Of a stretch of 64,000 bases of DNA, positions 1-9,062 are shown in pieces (position 1 is the stretch's first letter; every line of letters starts with the position of its first letter). The notes beneath the pieces are model-generated. The model was not told the DNA's origin and did not search any database. It was given only the letters and a program-made list of their open reading frames with translations. The stretch spans positions 1,399,501-1,463,500 of the forward strand of contig NZ_CANMPJ010000001.1 of assembly GCF_947499705.1 (NCBI RefSeq). The letters are read 5' to 3'. The translations under genes and the position numbers were made by a program. This stretch comes from an uncultured Erythrobacter sp. (GTDB lineage Bacteria; Pseudomonadota; Alphaproteobacteria; Sphingomonadales; Sphingomonadaceae).

Positions 1-2489
1 AGCGGCCTGCTAGCAGCGATGCATCTCTTGCCGATGCTGTAGTTGGTTATGAAGAAGAGGAGCTAAATCTCGAAGAGTACGAGGAAACTCCAGCATCCGA
101 CAAAGCGTGGCTCGCACCCGCCATTGCGATCGGGGTCATTGTTCTTTGGACGGTCTTCTATGGCTGGGCGATGCAGGACCAACTGCTCGCCGCAAGCACC
201 GCAGCACCCAGCGAATGGGCTCGCTGGATCATCGATTGGTCGGTGCCTGTCCTGCTTGTTGGGGTCGGCTACCTGTTGTTTCTGCGCAACTCTCGCGCCG
301 AAGCGACCCGTTTTGCATCGACTGCGGCGCTGCTCAGCCAGGAAAGTGCGGAGTTAGAGAATCGGCTAACGATTGTTAACCGCGAGCTCAGTCTGGCCCG
401 CGAATTTCTGGCGTCGCAGTCGCTTGAATTGGAGTCACTCGGCCGCATCGCGAGCGAGCGGATTTCTACTCACGCGGGTGAATTGCAGAAGCTGATCAAG
501 GACAACGGCGCGCAAGTCGACAAGATCGGCACCACCAGCGAGACAGCGCTCGGCAACATGACAAAGCTGCGCGACGACCTGCCTGTGGTCGCGAACTCGG
601 CACGCGATGTGTCAAACCAGATCGGCAATGCCGGACGAACCGCACAGGATCAGGTCGACAAATTGGTCGCTGGGTTCGAGCGCTTGAACGAGTTTGGCAG
701 CGCCAGTGAGACGCAGGTTACTTCCCTGGGGCATCGCGTAGGCAACGTTCTGAGCGAGTTTGAGGGGCAGCTGGCCCGTATCGAGCAACTGGTTTCCGGG
801 CGCTTCAAAGAGCTGTCGGAAAACGCGGATGAATACCGCTCGACAATCAATGATGCGGAAACCGAAGCACTCTCGGCCATGAATGAGCGCATCATCCTGC
901 TCCAGAGCGAGACAAAGGCGATTTCCGCCAAGTTGCGCGAAGCCGAAGGTGAAGCCATGGAGCAGGTGCAGGCCCGCAAGACCAAGGTCCACGAAGGTGT
1001 GCTGGAAATGCTGCAGGGTCTGGACCGAGTGGACCGGGATGCCGTCGCAGCGACCAAAGAGCGCATTGCCCAAACCAATGAGCAGATCGATCACTTCGAC
1101 GCCAAGCTTGCCCAGCGCGATATCAAATTCCAGGAAGAAATTGCCCGGCGTCAGGACGAGTTCGAAACGCGTGAAGCGCAATCGACCGAGGTGCTTGCTC
1201 AGCGCCTTGCCGAACTCGACGAGTCATTGGCCGAGCGCCGCGAAGCGCAGACCGCTGAAACGGAGAAACTTGTCTCTCACAGCAAAGCGATGGGCGAGCA
1301 GCTCGGCGAGCTCAATGAATTGATCGACCGGATCGCGGCAGCGAGCGAAACCACGCGGACCAGCCTTGGCGAAGGGCTTGGTTCTCTTGAAGAACAGCTT
1401 GCTTCCAAGCGCGAGGCACTAGCCCAGACCGAAACACAATTGGGGGATCTGACCGAAGCCAGCATCCGGCTGTTGGAGATCATCCAATCGGGCGCGAAGC
1501 AAAGCCGTGAGGACCTCCCGGAAGCCATCAAGACAGCGTCAACTGAGCTGGAAGGTGTCGAGGGCCGGGCGATCGAGCTTAAGGGCATGATGCTCCAGAC
1601 AAGCGAGCACGGCGGCGAATTGAGCGAATACCTGATCAAAACCCGCGATGAGATCGATAGCACCGATACGTCGCTCCAAACCCTGCAGACGCAGCTTAGC
1701 GAGCAAGCGGAAGACACTCTGGCCAAGTTGCAAGGGCTCCGCGGTGGATTCGAGCGGCTGACTGGCGATAGCGAACGGTTTGCCAACGAAACGCAGGGTC
1801 AACTGCGCGAGGCCCTCTCAACGCTCGAGGCTGCGACAGAATCGGCCTTCCAAGCGCTCGACACGGGCGCGCGCGAGAAGGTCTCCGCGCTGGCCGGCTC
1901 CATTGGTGAAGAGGCCGTTGAGTCGCTTGAGCGCTCACTGCGGAACGAAACCGCCGAGACCATCGGTGCACTCGAACAAGCAGCCGCCCACGCTTCAGGC
2001 GTCGGACGGGAAGCTACAATCCAGCTGCGTGATCAACTTTCGATGGTGAATGAGTTGACGGGCAACCTAGAGCAACGCGTCGCCCGCGCCCGTGAACTCG
2101 CCGAAGAGCAGGTCAACAATGACTTCGCACGGCGGATGGCGCTGATCACAGACAGCCTAAACTCCAATGCGATCGACATCACAAATGCGCTCGCGACCGA
2201 AGTCAGCGACACCGCCTGGGATGCCTATCTCAAGGGGGATCGCGGTATCTTCACCCGCCGCGCAGTTCGCTTGATCGATAGCGGAGAATCGCGCGAAATT
2301 GCGGACCTCTATCAGAGCGACGAGAGCTTCAAGGCGAACGTCAGCCGCTACATCCACGACTTCGAAGCTATGCTGCGCTCGATGCTGTCCACCCGCGATG
2401 GCAATGCGCTCAGCGTGACCGTGCTCGGATCGGATATGGGCAAGCTCTATGTCGTGCTCGCGCAATCGATCGAGCGCTTCCGCAAGTAA
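1..2489 (+). CDS. Large membrane-anchored coiled-coil protein, 5' end cut by window edge
   Basis: The reading frame is open from base 3, so the true start lies left of the window and 828 residues are visible. The visible N-terminus is acidic, then come two hydrophobic segments separated by about 20 residues (roughly residues 36-57 and 75-97), giving a helical hairpin. The remaining ~700 residues are rich in Glu, Gln, Ala, Leu and Arg with heptad-like spacing (many EEQ, LRE, ELNE runs), as in a long coiled coil, and end in a less repetitive ~130-residue tail. I see no enzymatic motif. The architecture suggests a scaffold or envelope-organising protein in the inner membrane with a long cytoplasmic or periplasmic rod; this is inference. 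It converges with the DUF1467 gene, the stops being 3 nt apart. It is not assigned to a named family. Internal Met codons are not the start. Confidence 0.8.
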   Translation, partial: RPASSDASLADAVVGYEEEELNLEEYEETPASDKAWLAPAIAIGVIVLWTVFYGWAMQDQLLAASTAAPSEWARWIIDWSVPVLLVGVGYLLFLRNSRAEATRFASTAALLSQESAELENRLTIVNRELSLAREFLASQSLELESLGRIASERISTHAGELQKLIKDNGAQVDKIGTTSETALGNMTKLRDDLPVVANSARDVSNQIGNAGRTAQDQVDKLVAGFERLNEFGSASETQVTSLGHRVGNVLSEFEGQLARIEQLVSGRFKELSENADEYRSTINDAETEALSAMNERIILLQSETKAISAKLREAEGEAMEQVQARKTKVHEGVLEMLQGLDRVDRDAVAATKERIAQTNEQIDHFDAKLAQRDIKFQEEIARRQDEFETREAQSTEVLAQRLAELDESLAERREAQTAETEKLVSHSKAMGEQLGELNELIDRIAAASETTRTSLGEGLGSLEEQLASKREALAQTETQLGDLTEASIRLLEIIQSGAKQSREDLPEAIKTASTELEGVEGRAIELKGMMLQTSEHGGELSEYLIKTRDEIDSTDTSLQTLQTQLSEQAEDTLAKLQGLRGGFERLTGDSERFANETQGQLREALSTLEAATESAFQALDTGAREKVSALAGSIGEEAVESLERSLRNETAETIGALEQAAAHASGVGREATIQLRDQLSMVNELTGNLEQRVARARELAEEQVNNDFARRMALITDSLNSNAIDITNALATEVSDTAWDAYLKGDRGIFTRRAVRLIDSGESREIADLYQSDESFKANVSRYIHDFEAMLRSMLSTRDGNALSVTVLGSDMGKLYVVLAQSIERFRK

Positions 2490-2492
2490 GGC

Positions 2493-2783
2493 TCAGTCTC
2501 TGGGACCAATCTGCGGGTCAGGTTCGGGCAGGATGTCGATGTCGTCGACACCAACCCAACCATACTCGTAGTTGAGCACAAACAGCGTGGTCAGAACGGT
2601 CGCGATCAGTGTGGCGCGGATCATCAGCTTGCCTGGCTTGAAGCTTACAGGTGCGCTTTCCGCCTGCCCCGGCACTTTCTCGATCCCTGCTTCCTCCGCC
2701 GTGCGCACGCCGAATGGCAGCATCACAAACGCAGTCATCACCCAAATCAGAAAGTAGATCGCAATTATCGACGTGATCTGCAT
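2493..2783 (-). CDS. DUF1467 family small membrane protein
   Basis: A 96-residue protein with two predicted membrane helices: one at the N-terminus (ITSIIAIYFLIWVMTAFVM) and one near residues 52-70 (IRATLIATVLTTLFVLNY). The pattern of an N-terminal helix, then PFGVRT, a short polar loop, then a second helix is that of the DUF1467 family, which in alphaproteobacteria is often found at the end of the nuo-birA-coaX-rnj run. Its ATG overlaps the rnj stop by one base (TGATG), so it is probably translated by coupling from rnj. The function of the family is unknown. Confidence in the gene is high, in the family assignment good. Confidence 0.85.
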   Translation of the reverse strand: MQITSIIAIYFLIWVMTAFVMLPFGVRTAEEAGIEKVPGQAESAPVSFKPGKLMIRATLIATVLTTLFVLNYEYGWVGVDDIDILPEPDPQIGPRD

Positions 2784-4438
2784 CAGTTTGCCGCTCCCGG
2801 CATGACCACGCGAACCTGAGGGCTCTTGCCCGCCCAGCGCCGAGCGGCGCGCCGTGCTGCTAGCCGTGCCGCTTCATGCACCGCTGCAGGATCGCGCGCG
2901 TCCTTGCCCTTGAGTTTGCCAATCGCCTTGAGGATGTCACCCTGCGTTTCCTCAATGAATTCGGGCATGTCTTCGTCCAGTGGCAAGCCCAGCGCTTCAA
3001 TAAACGGCTGCTCTCCGCGTGCCAAAACCACGACCATCACGCCCTCGTGGGCAATACGTCGGCGCATGGCGATCGCTTCACCATCGGCGGGTGAGATTAT
3101 GTCACCATCCAGGATCAGACGGCCACTGTGTATCTGCGCAATTCGCCCCGGATCACCGGGCGCGAGCCGCACGATATCGCCATTCCCCTGCACCACTGCA
3201 TGGGGGATCTGGCATTCCTTACCAAGCCGCCCCTGCTCCAGCATGTGGCGCATTTCGCCATGGACCGGCACAAGCACTTCCGGCTTCAGCCAGCTATACA
3301 GCGCTTCTAGCTCAGGCCGTCCTGGATGCCCGGACACGTGGATCATGCTCTGGCGGTCGGTCACCATAGTAATGCCGCGCGCTGCAAGTGCATTCTGGAC
3401 TTTGCCGATCGAGATTTCATTGCCCGGTATCTGGCGCGAGGAAAACAGCACCACATCGCCGCGCGTGAGCTCCAACGGGTGGTTCTCGTCCGCGATCCGT
3501 GACAGCGCCGCTCGGGGTTCGCCCTGCCCTCCTGTTGCAAGGATCAAAACTTCGCCGCGCGGCAGGCCCATTGCTGTGTCGAAATCCACTGGCTTCGGGA
3601 AGTCGGCGAGATATCCGTTGTCCTGCGCCACCTCGATAATGCGGTCGAGCGAGCGCCCCGCCACGCATAGCTGCCGGCCGGTTTCGCGTGCGACCTCGCC
3701 AAGCGTCTGAAGGCGCGCGACATTGCTGGCGAAGGTCGTGACGAGCACGCGCTTGCCAGAGTGTTTGGCGACCTCATCCATCAGCCCGCGATGCACGGCT
3801 CCCTCCGAGCCGGAAGGACTTGGATTGAACACATTGGTGGAATCGCACACCAGCGCGAGCACTCCGTCATCGCCAATCGCGCGCAATTCCTCTTCGGTGG
3901 TCGGTTCGCCAATAATCGGCTCTTCGTCGAGCTTCCAATCACCCGTGTGGAACACCTTGCCATACGGCGTTTCGATCAGCAGCGCGTTGCCCTCGGCAAT
4001 CGAGTGCGCCAGCGGGAGATACGTGACCGTGAATGGCCCGATATCGATCTTGCCGTGATCTTCCTCGATGATGTTGATTTCAACCTCGCCGAGCAGCCCC
4101 GCTTCTTCCAGTTTGCGCGCGACCAAGTCAGCGGTGAACGGCGTCGCATAGAGTGGCACGCCGAGCTCACCTGCAAAGTATGGCACCGCGCCAATATGGT
4201 CCTCGTGTGCGTGGGTCAGCACGATACCGAGCAAGTCTTTGGTGCGTTCTTCGATGAATTCGAGGTCGGCAAAGACGAGGTCAACGCCGGGATATTCATT
4301 CCCGGAGAAAGTCATGCCGAGATCGACCATCAACCATTTGCCGTCGCAGCCATAGAGATTGACGTTCATGCCAATCTCCCCTGAACCGCCCAGCGCAAGG
4401 AAAAGCAGCTCGTTTTCAGGAGTGTAGTTCTTTTTCAC
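2783..4438 (-). CDS. rnj: Ribonuclease J
   Basis: A metallo-beta-lactamase/beta-CASP nuclease that degrades and processes RNA (5' exonuclease and endonuclease) in the cytoplasm. The N-terminal motif LALGGSGEIGMN, the metal-binding HAHEDHIGA, HTGDWK and CDSTN motifs and the beta-CASP portion followed by a HVSGHP / PVHGE segment are all visible. I chose the GTG at 4438, giving 551 residues beginning (V)KKNYTPENELLF, because homologues start within a few residues of this position; an ATG at 4498 would add 20 unconserved residues and overlap coaX by 32 nt. The gene lies 28 nt downstream of coaX and one base overlaps the DUF1467 start. Start choice is the only uncertain point. Confidence 0.93.
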   Translation of the reverse strand: MKKNYTPENELLFLALGGSGEIGMNVNLYGCDGKWLMVDLGMTFSGNEYPGVDLVFADLEFIEERTKDLLGIVLTHAHEDHIGAVPYFAGELGVPLYATPFTADLVARKLEEAGLLGEVEINIIEEDHGKIDIGPFTVTYLPLAHSIAEGNALLIETPYGKVFHTGDWKLDEEPIIGEPTTEEELRAIGDDGVLALVCDSTNVFNPSPSGSEGAVHRGLMDEVAKHSGKRVLVTTFASNVARLQTLGEVARETGRQLCVAGRSLDRIIEVAQDNGYLADFPKPVDFDTAMGLPRGEVLILATGGQGEPRAALSRIADENHPLELTRGDVVLFSSRQIPGNEISIGKVQNALAARGITMVTDRQSMIHVSGHPGRPELEALYSWLKPEVLVPVHGEMRHMLEQGRLGKECQIPHAVVQGNGDIVRLAPGDPGRIAQIHSGRLILDGDIISPADGEAIAMRRRIAHEGVMVVVLARGEQPFIEALGLPLDEDMPEFIEETQGDILKAIGKLKGKDARDPAAVHEAARLAARRAARRWAGKSPQVRVVMPGAAN

Positions 4439-4466
4439 ATGTTCTCGATTGTGAGAGGAAAGGCTA

Positions 4467-5258
4467 TCAACCCGCTGCTTGTGCAGCGAGAATACCAAGC
4501 CCTTTGATTGTCAGATCAGCATCGACATGGTCAAAAATGTCTGTCGCGTCATCGAACAATATGGCGAGCCCGCCGGTGGCTACAACCTTTGCGGGCCGAC
4601 CAATTTCGGACTTCATCCGTTCGACGACCCCTTCCATCATTGCAACATAGCCCCAGAACACCCCGATCAGCATCTGGTCTTCGGTGTTTCGACCGATCAC
4701 GCTTATGCTTTCGGGAGCGCGGATCGCGATGCGTGGCAGTTTTGCGGTTTTGCCCACCAGCGCATCAAGCGAGAGGTTAATGCCAGGCGCGATCGAGCCG
4801 CCTTTGTAAGTGCCGTTGAAATCGATCGCCTCGAACTTGGTCGCCGTGCCGAAGTCGATGACGATCAGGTCGCCGCCATATTTGTGATGTGCGGCGAGGA
4901 TATTGAGCGCGCGGTCAGCGCCCAGCGAGCTGGGCTGATCGACATCGATCTCGAACTGCCAGGCCGCCTTGCCCTGTCCAGCAAACAGCGGGGTAATCCC
5001 GAAATACTTCTGCGACAGGACCGTCAGATTGTGATCAGCGCGCGGCACGACCGATGCGAAGATGAGTTGCTTGATATCCTCACGCTCGACCCCTTCGATC
5101 TTGAGCAATTGGAGCAGCCACACCGCATATTCATCACCTGTTCGGCGCGGGTCGGTCGCAATCCGCCAGCGTGCGCGGATGGTGTAGCCGCCCTCCCCGT
5201 CCGGTTCGAACAGCGCGAACACGACATTGGTGTTTCCGACATCAGCAGCAAGCAGCAT
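4467..5258 (-). CDS. coaX: Type III pantothenate kinase
   Basis: Phosphorylates pantothenate in the first step of coenzyme A synthesis; the type III enzyme is an ASKHA-fold kinase unrelated to CoaA. The protein has 263 residues, the usual length. Visible signatures are the N-terminal phosphate-binding [13 protein letters not shown], the conserved DFGTATKFE around residue 130, [11 protein letters not shown], and a late GGLAILF glycine motif. It sits 8 nt downstream of birA and upstream of rnj in the run that follows nuoN, a gene order common in alphaproteobacteria, so it is probably cotranscribed with the complex I genes. Start at ATG with [11 protein letters not shown], matching family N-termini. 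Confidence 0.95.
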   Translation of the reverse strand: MLLAADVGNTNVVFALFEPDGEGGYTIRARWRIATDPRRTGDEYAVWLLQLLKIEGVEREDIKQLIFASVVPRADHNLTVLSQKYFGITPLFAGQGKAAWQFEIDVDQPSSLGADRALNILAAHHKYGGDLIVIDFGTATKFEAIDFNGTYKGGSIAPGINLSLDALVGKTAKLPRIAIRAPESISVIGRNTEDQMLIGVFWGYVAMMEGVVERMKSEIGRPAKVVATGGLAILFDDATDIFDHVDADLTIKGLGILAAQAAG

Positions 5259-5266
5259 GGGTTTTC

Positions 5267-5980
5267 CTAACCAAGAACAACATCACCGGCTTGAACCGAG
5301 CGCACCGAGCCGTCTGGCATTTGCAGCAGCAAAGCGCCAGTGGGTGCCAGGCCTTCGAACGTGCCTTCGACTATGGCTCCACCCTCATCATGCACGGCAA
5401 GTTGAGTTCCCTTGGGATGCGCATGGCCAAGCCAACGCGCGCGCATGGCAGGCTCGCCAAGGGTGCGCCATTTGCCGATTTCCTGGGCGACGTGATGGAT
5501 CAGACGCGAGGCGAAACTATCTCGGGAGGGTGGTTCCTCTGACACATCAGCAACCGAAACAGTTGCGCGATCAGGCAAGTCTGGAGCGATGACAAGGTTC
5601 ACACCGATGCCGACGACAACCTGAAACTCGAACAGTTCCATTAGAATGCCTGAGATTTTCGCTCCGCCCAGCAGCACATCGTTGGGCCATTTGAGCATCA
5701 GGTCGCTGGCGTTCGGGATGAATTCGGCAAGCGTCTCTCGTACCGCGAGGCTGATCGGCAAATTGAGCCAAGTGCCGGGATACTCACCGGATTGCAGGGT
5801 GACGATGGTCGAGCCCATGATGTTGCCGGCGCCGCCATGCCATTCGCGCCCTTGCCGCCCTCTTCCGGCTGTCTGGCGGTCGGCGATCAGCCAGTGCCCT
5901 TCTTCGAGTTTCTGGTGCGCCTGCAGCGCGGCCATTAGGTCGGCGTTGGTTGAACCTGTCTGCGCGATATACCTGATCAT
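5267..5980 (-). CDS. birA: Biotin--[acetyl-CoA-carboxylase] ligase
   Basis: Activates biotin to biotinyl-AMP and transfers it to the lysine of the biotin carboxyl carrier protein. The sequence starts with the conserved QTGSTNADL, then GRGRQGREW (the biotinyl-AMP-binding loop) and [17 protein letters not shown] with the key lysine residues, followed by a VVGIGVNL strand and a small C-terminal SH3-like domain. At 237 residues it lacks the N-terminal helix-turn-helix of E. coli BirA, so it is a monofunctional ligase and not a repressor. It lies 10 nt after nuoN and 8 nt before coaX. Confidence 0.95.
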   Translation of the reverse strand: MIRYIAQTGSTNADLMAALQAHQKLEEGHWLIADRQTAGRGRQGREWHGGAGNIMGSTIVTLQSGEYPGTWLNLPISLAVRETLAEFIPNASDLMLKWPNDVLLGGAKISGILMELFEFQVVVGIGVNLVIAPDLPDRATVSVADVSEEPPSRDSFASRLIHHVAQEIGKWRTLGEPAMRARWLGHAHPKGTQLAVHDEGGAIVEGTFEGLAPTGALLLQMPDGSVRSVQAGDVVLG

Positions 5981-5990
5981 GCCACCCAGA

Positions 5991-7469
5991 TTACACCGCC
6001 ATAAACAAAGCGCCAGCTGCCTTGTCGGCGAGGTCGGTGAGCGACGGCGTCAGGAAGTATCCGAGCGGGGAGATGATCGTGACGGTCAGGATCAGAAGCA
6101 CCCAATGCGCGACGCCGCTTTTGCCGGTGACGACGCCTGCTGGTTCGTCGAAGAACATCACCTTGACGAACTTGATGTAGTAGAACGCGCCGATCACACT
6201 GGCACCGATGGCAATGGCTGCGAAGGCGATCAGGCCCGCTTCAACCGTTGCCTGGAACACCACGAACTTGCTGTAGAAGCCAAGCAGCGGCGGGATGCCG
6301 GCAAGGCTGAACATCAGCAGCAACAGGCTCCAGGCGATTACTGGCCGGGTAACCGCAAGTCCCTTGATATCGGCGAAGGTCTCGTAGAGATCGCCGCTCT
6401 CGCTGCGCAGCATTAGCAGGGCGACAAAGCTGCCGAGGCTCATGGCGACATAGATGAACAGGTACACCAGCATCGCACTCGCGCCCGCTTCATTGGCGAC
6501 GGCAAGGCCCAGCAGGATGAAGCCGACATTGTTGATCGAGGAATAGGCGAGCAGGCGTTTGAGATTTTCCTGCCCAATCGCGCCGAGTGCACCGAATACG
6601 ATCGAAGCGAGCGCGGTGAACATCACGATCTGCTGCCACGCGAGAACCTGCTCGCCGAACACGTCGAACACGACACGTGCGGTTAGCGCGACGGCGGCCA
6701 CTTTGGGAGCGGTCGAAAAGAATGCGGTCACGGGCGTGGGAGCGCCTTCGTAGACGTCCGGCGTCCACATATGGAACGGCACGGCAGCGATCTTGAACGC
6801 GAGGCCCGCCATCACGAAGATCAGACCGAACAATGCACCGGTTGCCAACTCACCGGTTAGCCCCTCACGAACAACGCCAAAATCGGTGCCGCCGGTAAAG
6901 CCGTAAAGCAGGCTCATCCCGTACAGCAGGATACCGGATGCGAGCGCACCGAGGACGAAATATTTCAGACCGGCTTCGGCCGAACGCGTGTCGCGCCGCA
7001 GGATTGATGCGAGGACATACGCCGCCAGACTGTTGAGTTCGAGCCCGAGATACAGCGCCATGAAGTCGTTTGCCGATACCATGATGCTCATGCCGACGAT
7101 CGCGAACAAGACGAGCACCGGGTATTCTGCGCGCATCCCGCGCTCCACCCCGGCAGCCTCGCTGTCGAAAAATTGCGGTGCGACCAAAAGGCACGCGATC
7201 CCGGCGAGATAGATCAGAGCCTTGGCGAACAGAGCGAAGCTATCGACCTTGAGCAGCCCGCCAAATGCGAGCGTATCAGGACCGTCAACGCCGGTGTGCA
7301 ATGCTGGAATCAGCGAAAGACCGGCGACGAACAGCACGGCCGCAGCGGCGGCTGTCAGGCCGCGTGCCGCCTTGTCTCCGGCCCAAGCGGCGATCAACAG
7401 GAAGACCAGAGCCGCAACGGTCAGTTGCAGTTCGGGCGCAATCAATACGAAACTGGCGACGAAATCCAT
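5991..7469 (-). CDS. nuoN: NADH-quinone oxidoreductase subunit N
   Basis: One of the three antiporter-like proton-pumping subunits of respiratory complex I in the inner membrane. The 492-residue protein has about 14 hydrophobic helices and the antiporter motifs with conserved charged residues: LGLELNSLAAYVL (TM5 glutamate), KIAAVPFHMWTPDVYEGAPTP, and the discontinuous helix region around GQENLKRLLAYSSINN. The start ATG overlaps the nuoM stop (TAATG). It is the last complex I gene; birA follows after 10 nt. Length and motifs are normal. Confidence 0.97.
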   Translation of the reverse strand: MDFVASFVLIAPELQLTVAALVFLLIAAWAGDKAARGLTAAAAAVLFVAGLSLIPALHTGVDGPDTLAFGGLLKVDSFALFAKALIYLAGIACLLVAPQFFDSEAAGVERGMRAEYPVLVLFAIVGMSIMVSANDFMALYLGLELNSLAAYVLASILRRDTRSAEAGLKYFVLGALASGILLYGMSLLYGFTGGTDFGVVREGLTGELATGALFGLIFVMAGLAFKIAAVPFHMWTPDVYEGAPTPVTAFFSTAPKVAAVALTARVVFDVFGEQVLAWQQIVMFTALASIVFGALGAIGQENLKRLLAYSSINNVGFILLGLAVANEAGASAMLVYLFIYVAMSLGSFVALLMLRSESGDLYETFADIKGLAVTRPVIAWSLLLLMFSLAGIPPLLGFYSKFVVFQATVEAGLIAFAAIAIGASVIGAFYYIKFVKVMFFDEPAGVVTGKSGVAHWVLLILTVTIISPLGYFLTPSLTDLADKAAGALFMAV

Positions 7470-9049
7470 TAGTGCTCGCCTCCTTCCGAATATTCTCGTT
7501 CGGCGGGCAAATCGTCTCCATGGTGGTCAGTGTGTTCGACGGCGTTGGCGATCTCTGCGCGAGGCGTGCCAACTTCAAGCTGGCTATCGCTCTGAGGAGC
7601 CGCCGAAGCGATCCGTGCATCGAGCGCCGCGATGTCGGAGCGCATTGGAGCCAGGAAACTCTCCGGATAAACGCCCATCCAGAGCACTACCGCAGCGATT
7701 GGCGCCATCATGGCCCACTCACGCGGGGAAATGTCGGCCATCGCCGCAGCATCCTCGTTCTTCTGACCGCCGAACGCGACACGGCGGTACAGATACAGCA
7801 TGTAGGCCGCTCCTAGGATAATCCCGGTGGTGGAGATCAAAGCTACAAGGGTCGAGGTCTGATAGATGCCCGCCAGCGACAGGAACTCACCCACGAACCC
7901 GCTCGTCCCCGGCAAGCCGATGCTCGCCATGGTGAACAGCAGGAAGAACAGCGCGTAGTAAGGCATGTTGATGCTAAGCCCGCCATAGCGGTCGATCTCG
8001 CGCGTATGCAGGCGATCATAGATTACACCGACACACAGGAAGAGCGCGCCTGAAACCAGACCGTGCGAGAGCATGACGATCATCGCGCCCTCAAGACCCT
8101 GCACGTTGAAAGCGAACAGGCCCACGGTGACAATCGCCATGTGAGCGACGCTGGAATAGGCGATCAGCTTTTTCATATCGTGCTGAACCAGCGCGACGAG
8201 CGAGGTGTAGACCACCGCAATCATCGACAGGATGAAGACGAACCAGGCGAACTGCGCGCTCGCCTCGGGGAACATCGGCAGGCTGAAACGGATGAAACCG
8301 TAGCCGCCCAGTTTCAGCAGCACGCCAGCCAAGATCACGGACCCTGCAGTTGGTGCCTGAACGTGCGCATCGGGCAGCCAGGTGTGGAACGGCCACATCG
8401 GCACCTTCACCGCAAAACTCGCGAAGAACGCCAACCACAGCCAAGTCTGCGCGCCCGGCGGGAAGTTGTACTGCATAAGCGTCGGAATGTCGGACGTGCC
8501 CGCTTCGGCGACCATCCAGAACATTGCGATCAGCATAAGTACCGAGCCGAACAGCGTGTAGAGGAAGAACTTATAGCTCGCGTAGATACGATTATCCCCG
8601 CCCCACACACCGATGATCAGGTACATCGGGATCAGGCTAGCTTCGAAGAAGATGTAGAACAGAAAGATATCCTGCGCCGCGAAGATGCCGATCATCAGCA
8701 CCTCCATCAGCAGGAACGCGCCCATATATTCGCCAACCCGCTTGGTGATCGAAGTCCAGCTGGCGAGAATGCAGATCGGCATAAGGAACACGCTCAGCAT
8801 GATCAGCATCAGCGCGATCCCGTCGATGCCAAGAGCGTAGCTGAAGCCTGCGAATAGCTCGGCCCGCTCGGTGAATTGCCACTGTGCGCCGCCGATCTCG
8901 TAATTTGCCCAAAGCATGCAACCGAGCACGAAAGTGATCAGCGTCGCACCTAATGCAATTGGCCGCGCAGCGTTGCCTGCGAAGAGACATGCGAGCGCAC
9001 CGACAAACGGCACGAGCATCATGATAGTGAGGATGGGGAAGCCTTCCAT
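7469..9049 (-). CDS. nuoM: NADH-quinone oxidoreductase subunit M
   Basis: Antiporter-like membrane subunit of complex I, 526 residues, with about 14 transmembrane helices. The conserved FEASLIPMYLIIGVWGG (TM5 Glu), KVPMWPFHTWLPDAHVQAPT and HDMKKLIAYSSVAHM motifs are present. It lies 13 nt after nuoL. The C-terminal ~50 residues are hydrophilic and His/Glu-rich (VEHTDHHGDD), beyond the last helix; such tails vary among alphaproteobacteria. No broken motif. Confidence 0.97.
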   Translation of the reverse strand: MEGFPILTIMMLVPFVGALACLFAGNAARPIALGATLITFVLGCMLWANYEIGGAQWQFTERAELFAGFSYALGIDGIALMLIMLSVFLMPICILASWTSITKRVGEYMGAFLLMEVLMIGIFAAQDIFLFYIFFEASLIPMYLIIGVWGGDNRIYASYKFFLYTLFGSVLMLIAMFWMVAEAGTSDIPTLMQYNFPPGAQTWLWLAFFASFAVKVPMWPFHTWLPDAHVQAPTAGSVILAGVLLKLGGYGFIRFSLPMFPEASAQFAWFVFILSMIAVVYTSLVALVQHDMKKLIAYSSVAHMAIVTVGLFAFNVQGLEGAMIVMLSHGLVSGALFLCVGVIYDRLHTREIDRYGGLSINMPYYALFFLLFTMASIGLPGTSGFVGEFLSLAGIYQTSTLVALISTTGIILGAAYMLYLYRRVAFGGQKNEDAAAMADISPREWAMMAPIAAVVLWMGVYPESFLAPMRSDIAALDARIASAAPQSDSQLEVGTPRAEIANAVEHTDHHGDDLPAEREYSEGGEH

Positions 9050-9062
9050 GTCCGCGCGTCCC

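Noticed and set aside
4479-5270. 263-codon plus-strand frame opposite coaX
   Set aside because: Mirror of coaX, which has clear kinase motifs; the frame shows no protein-like conservation.
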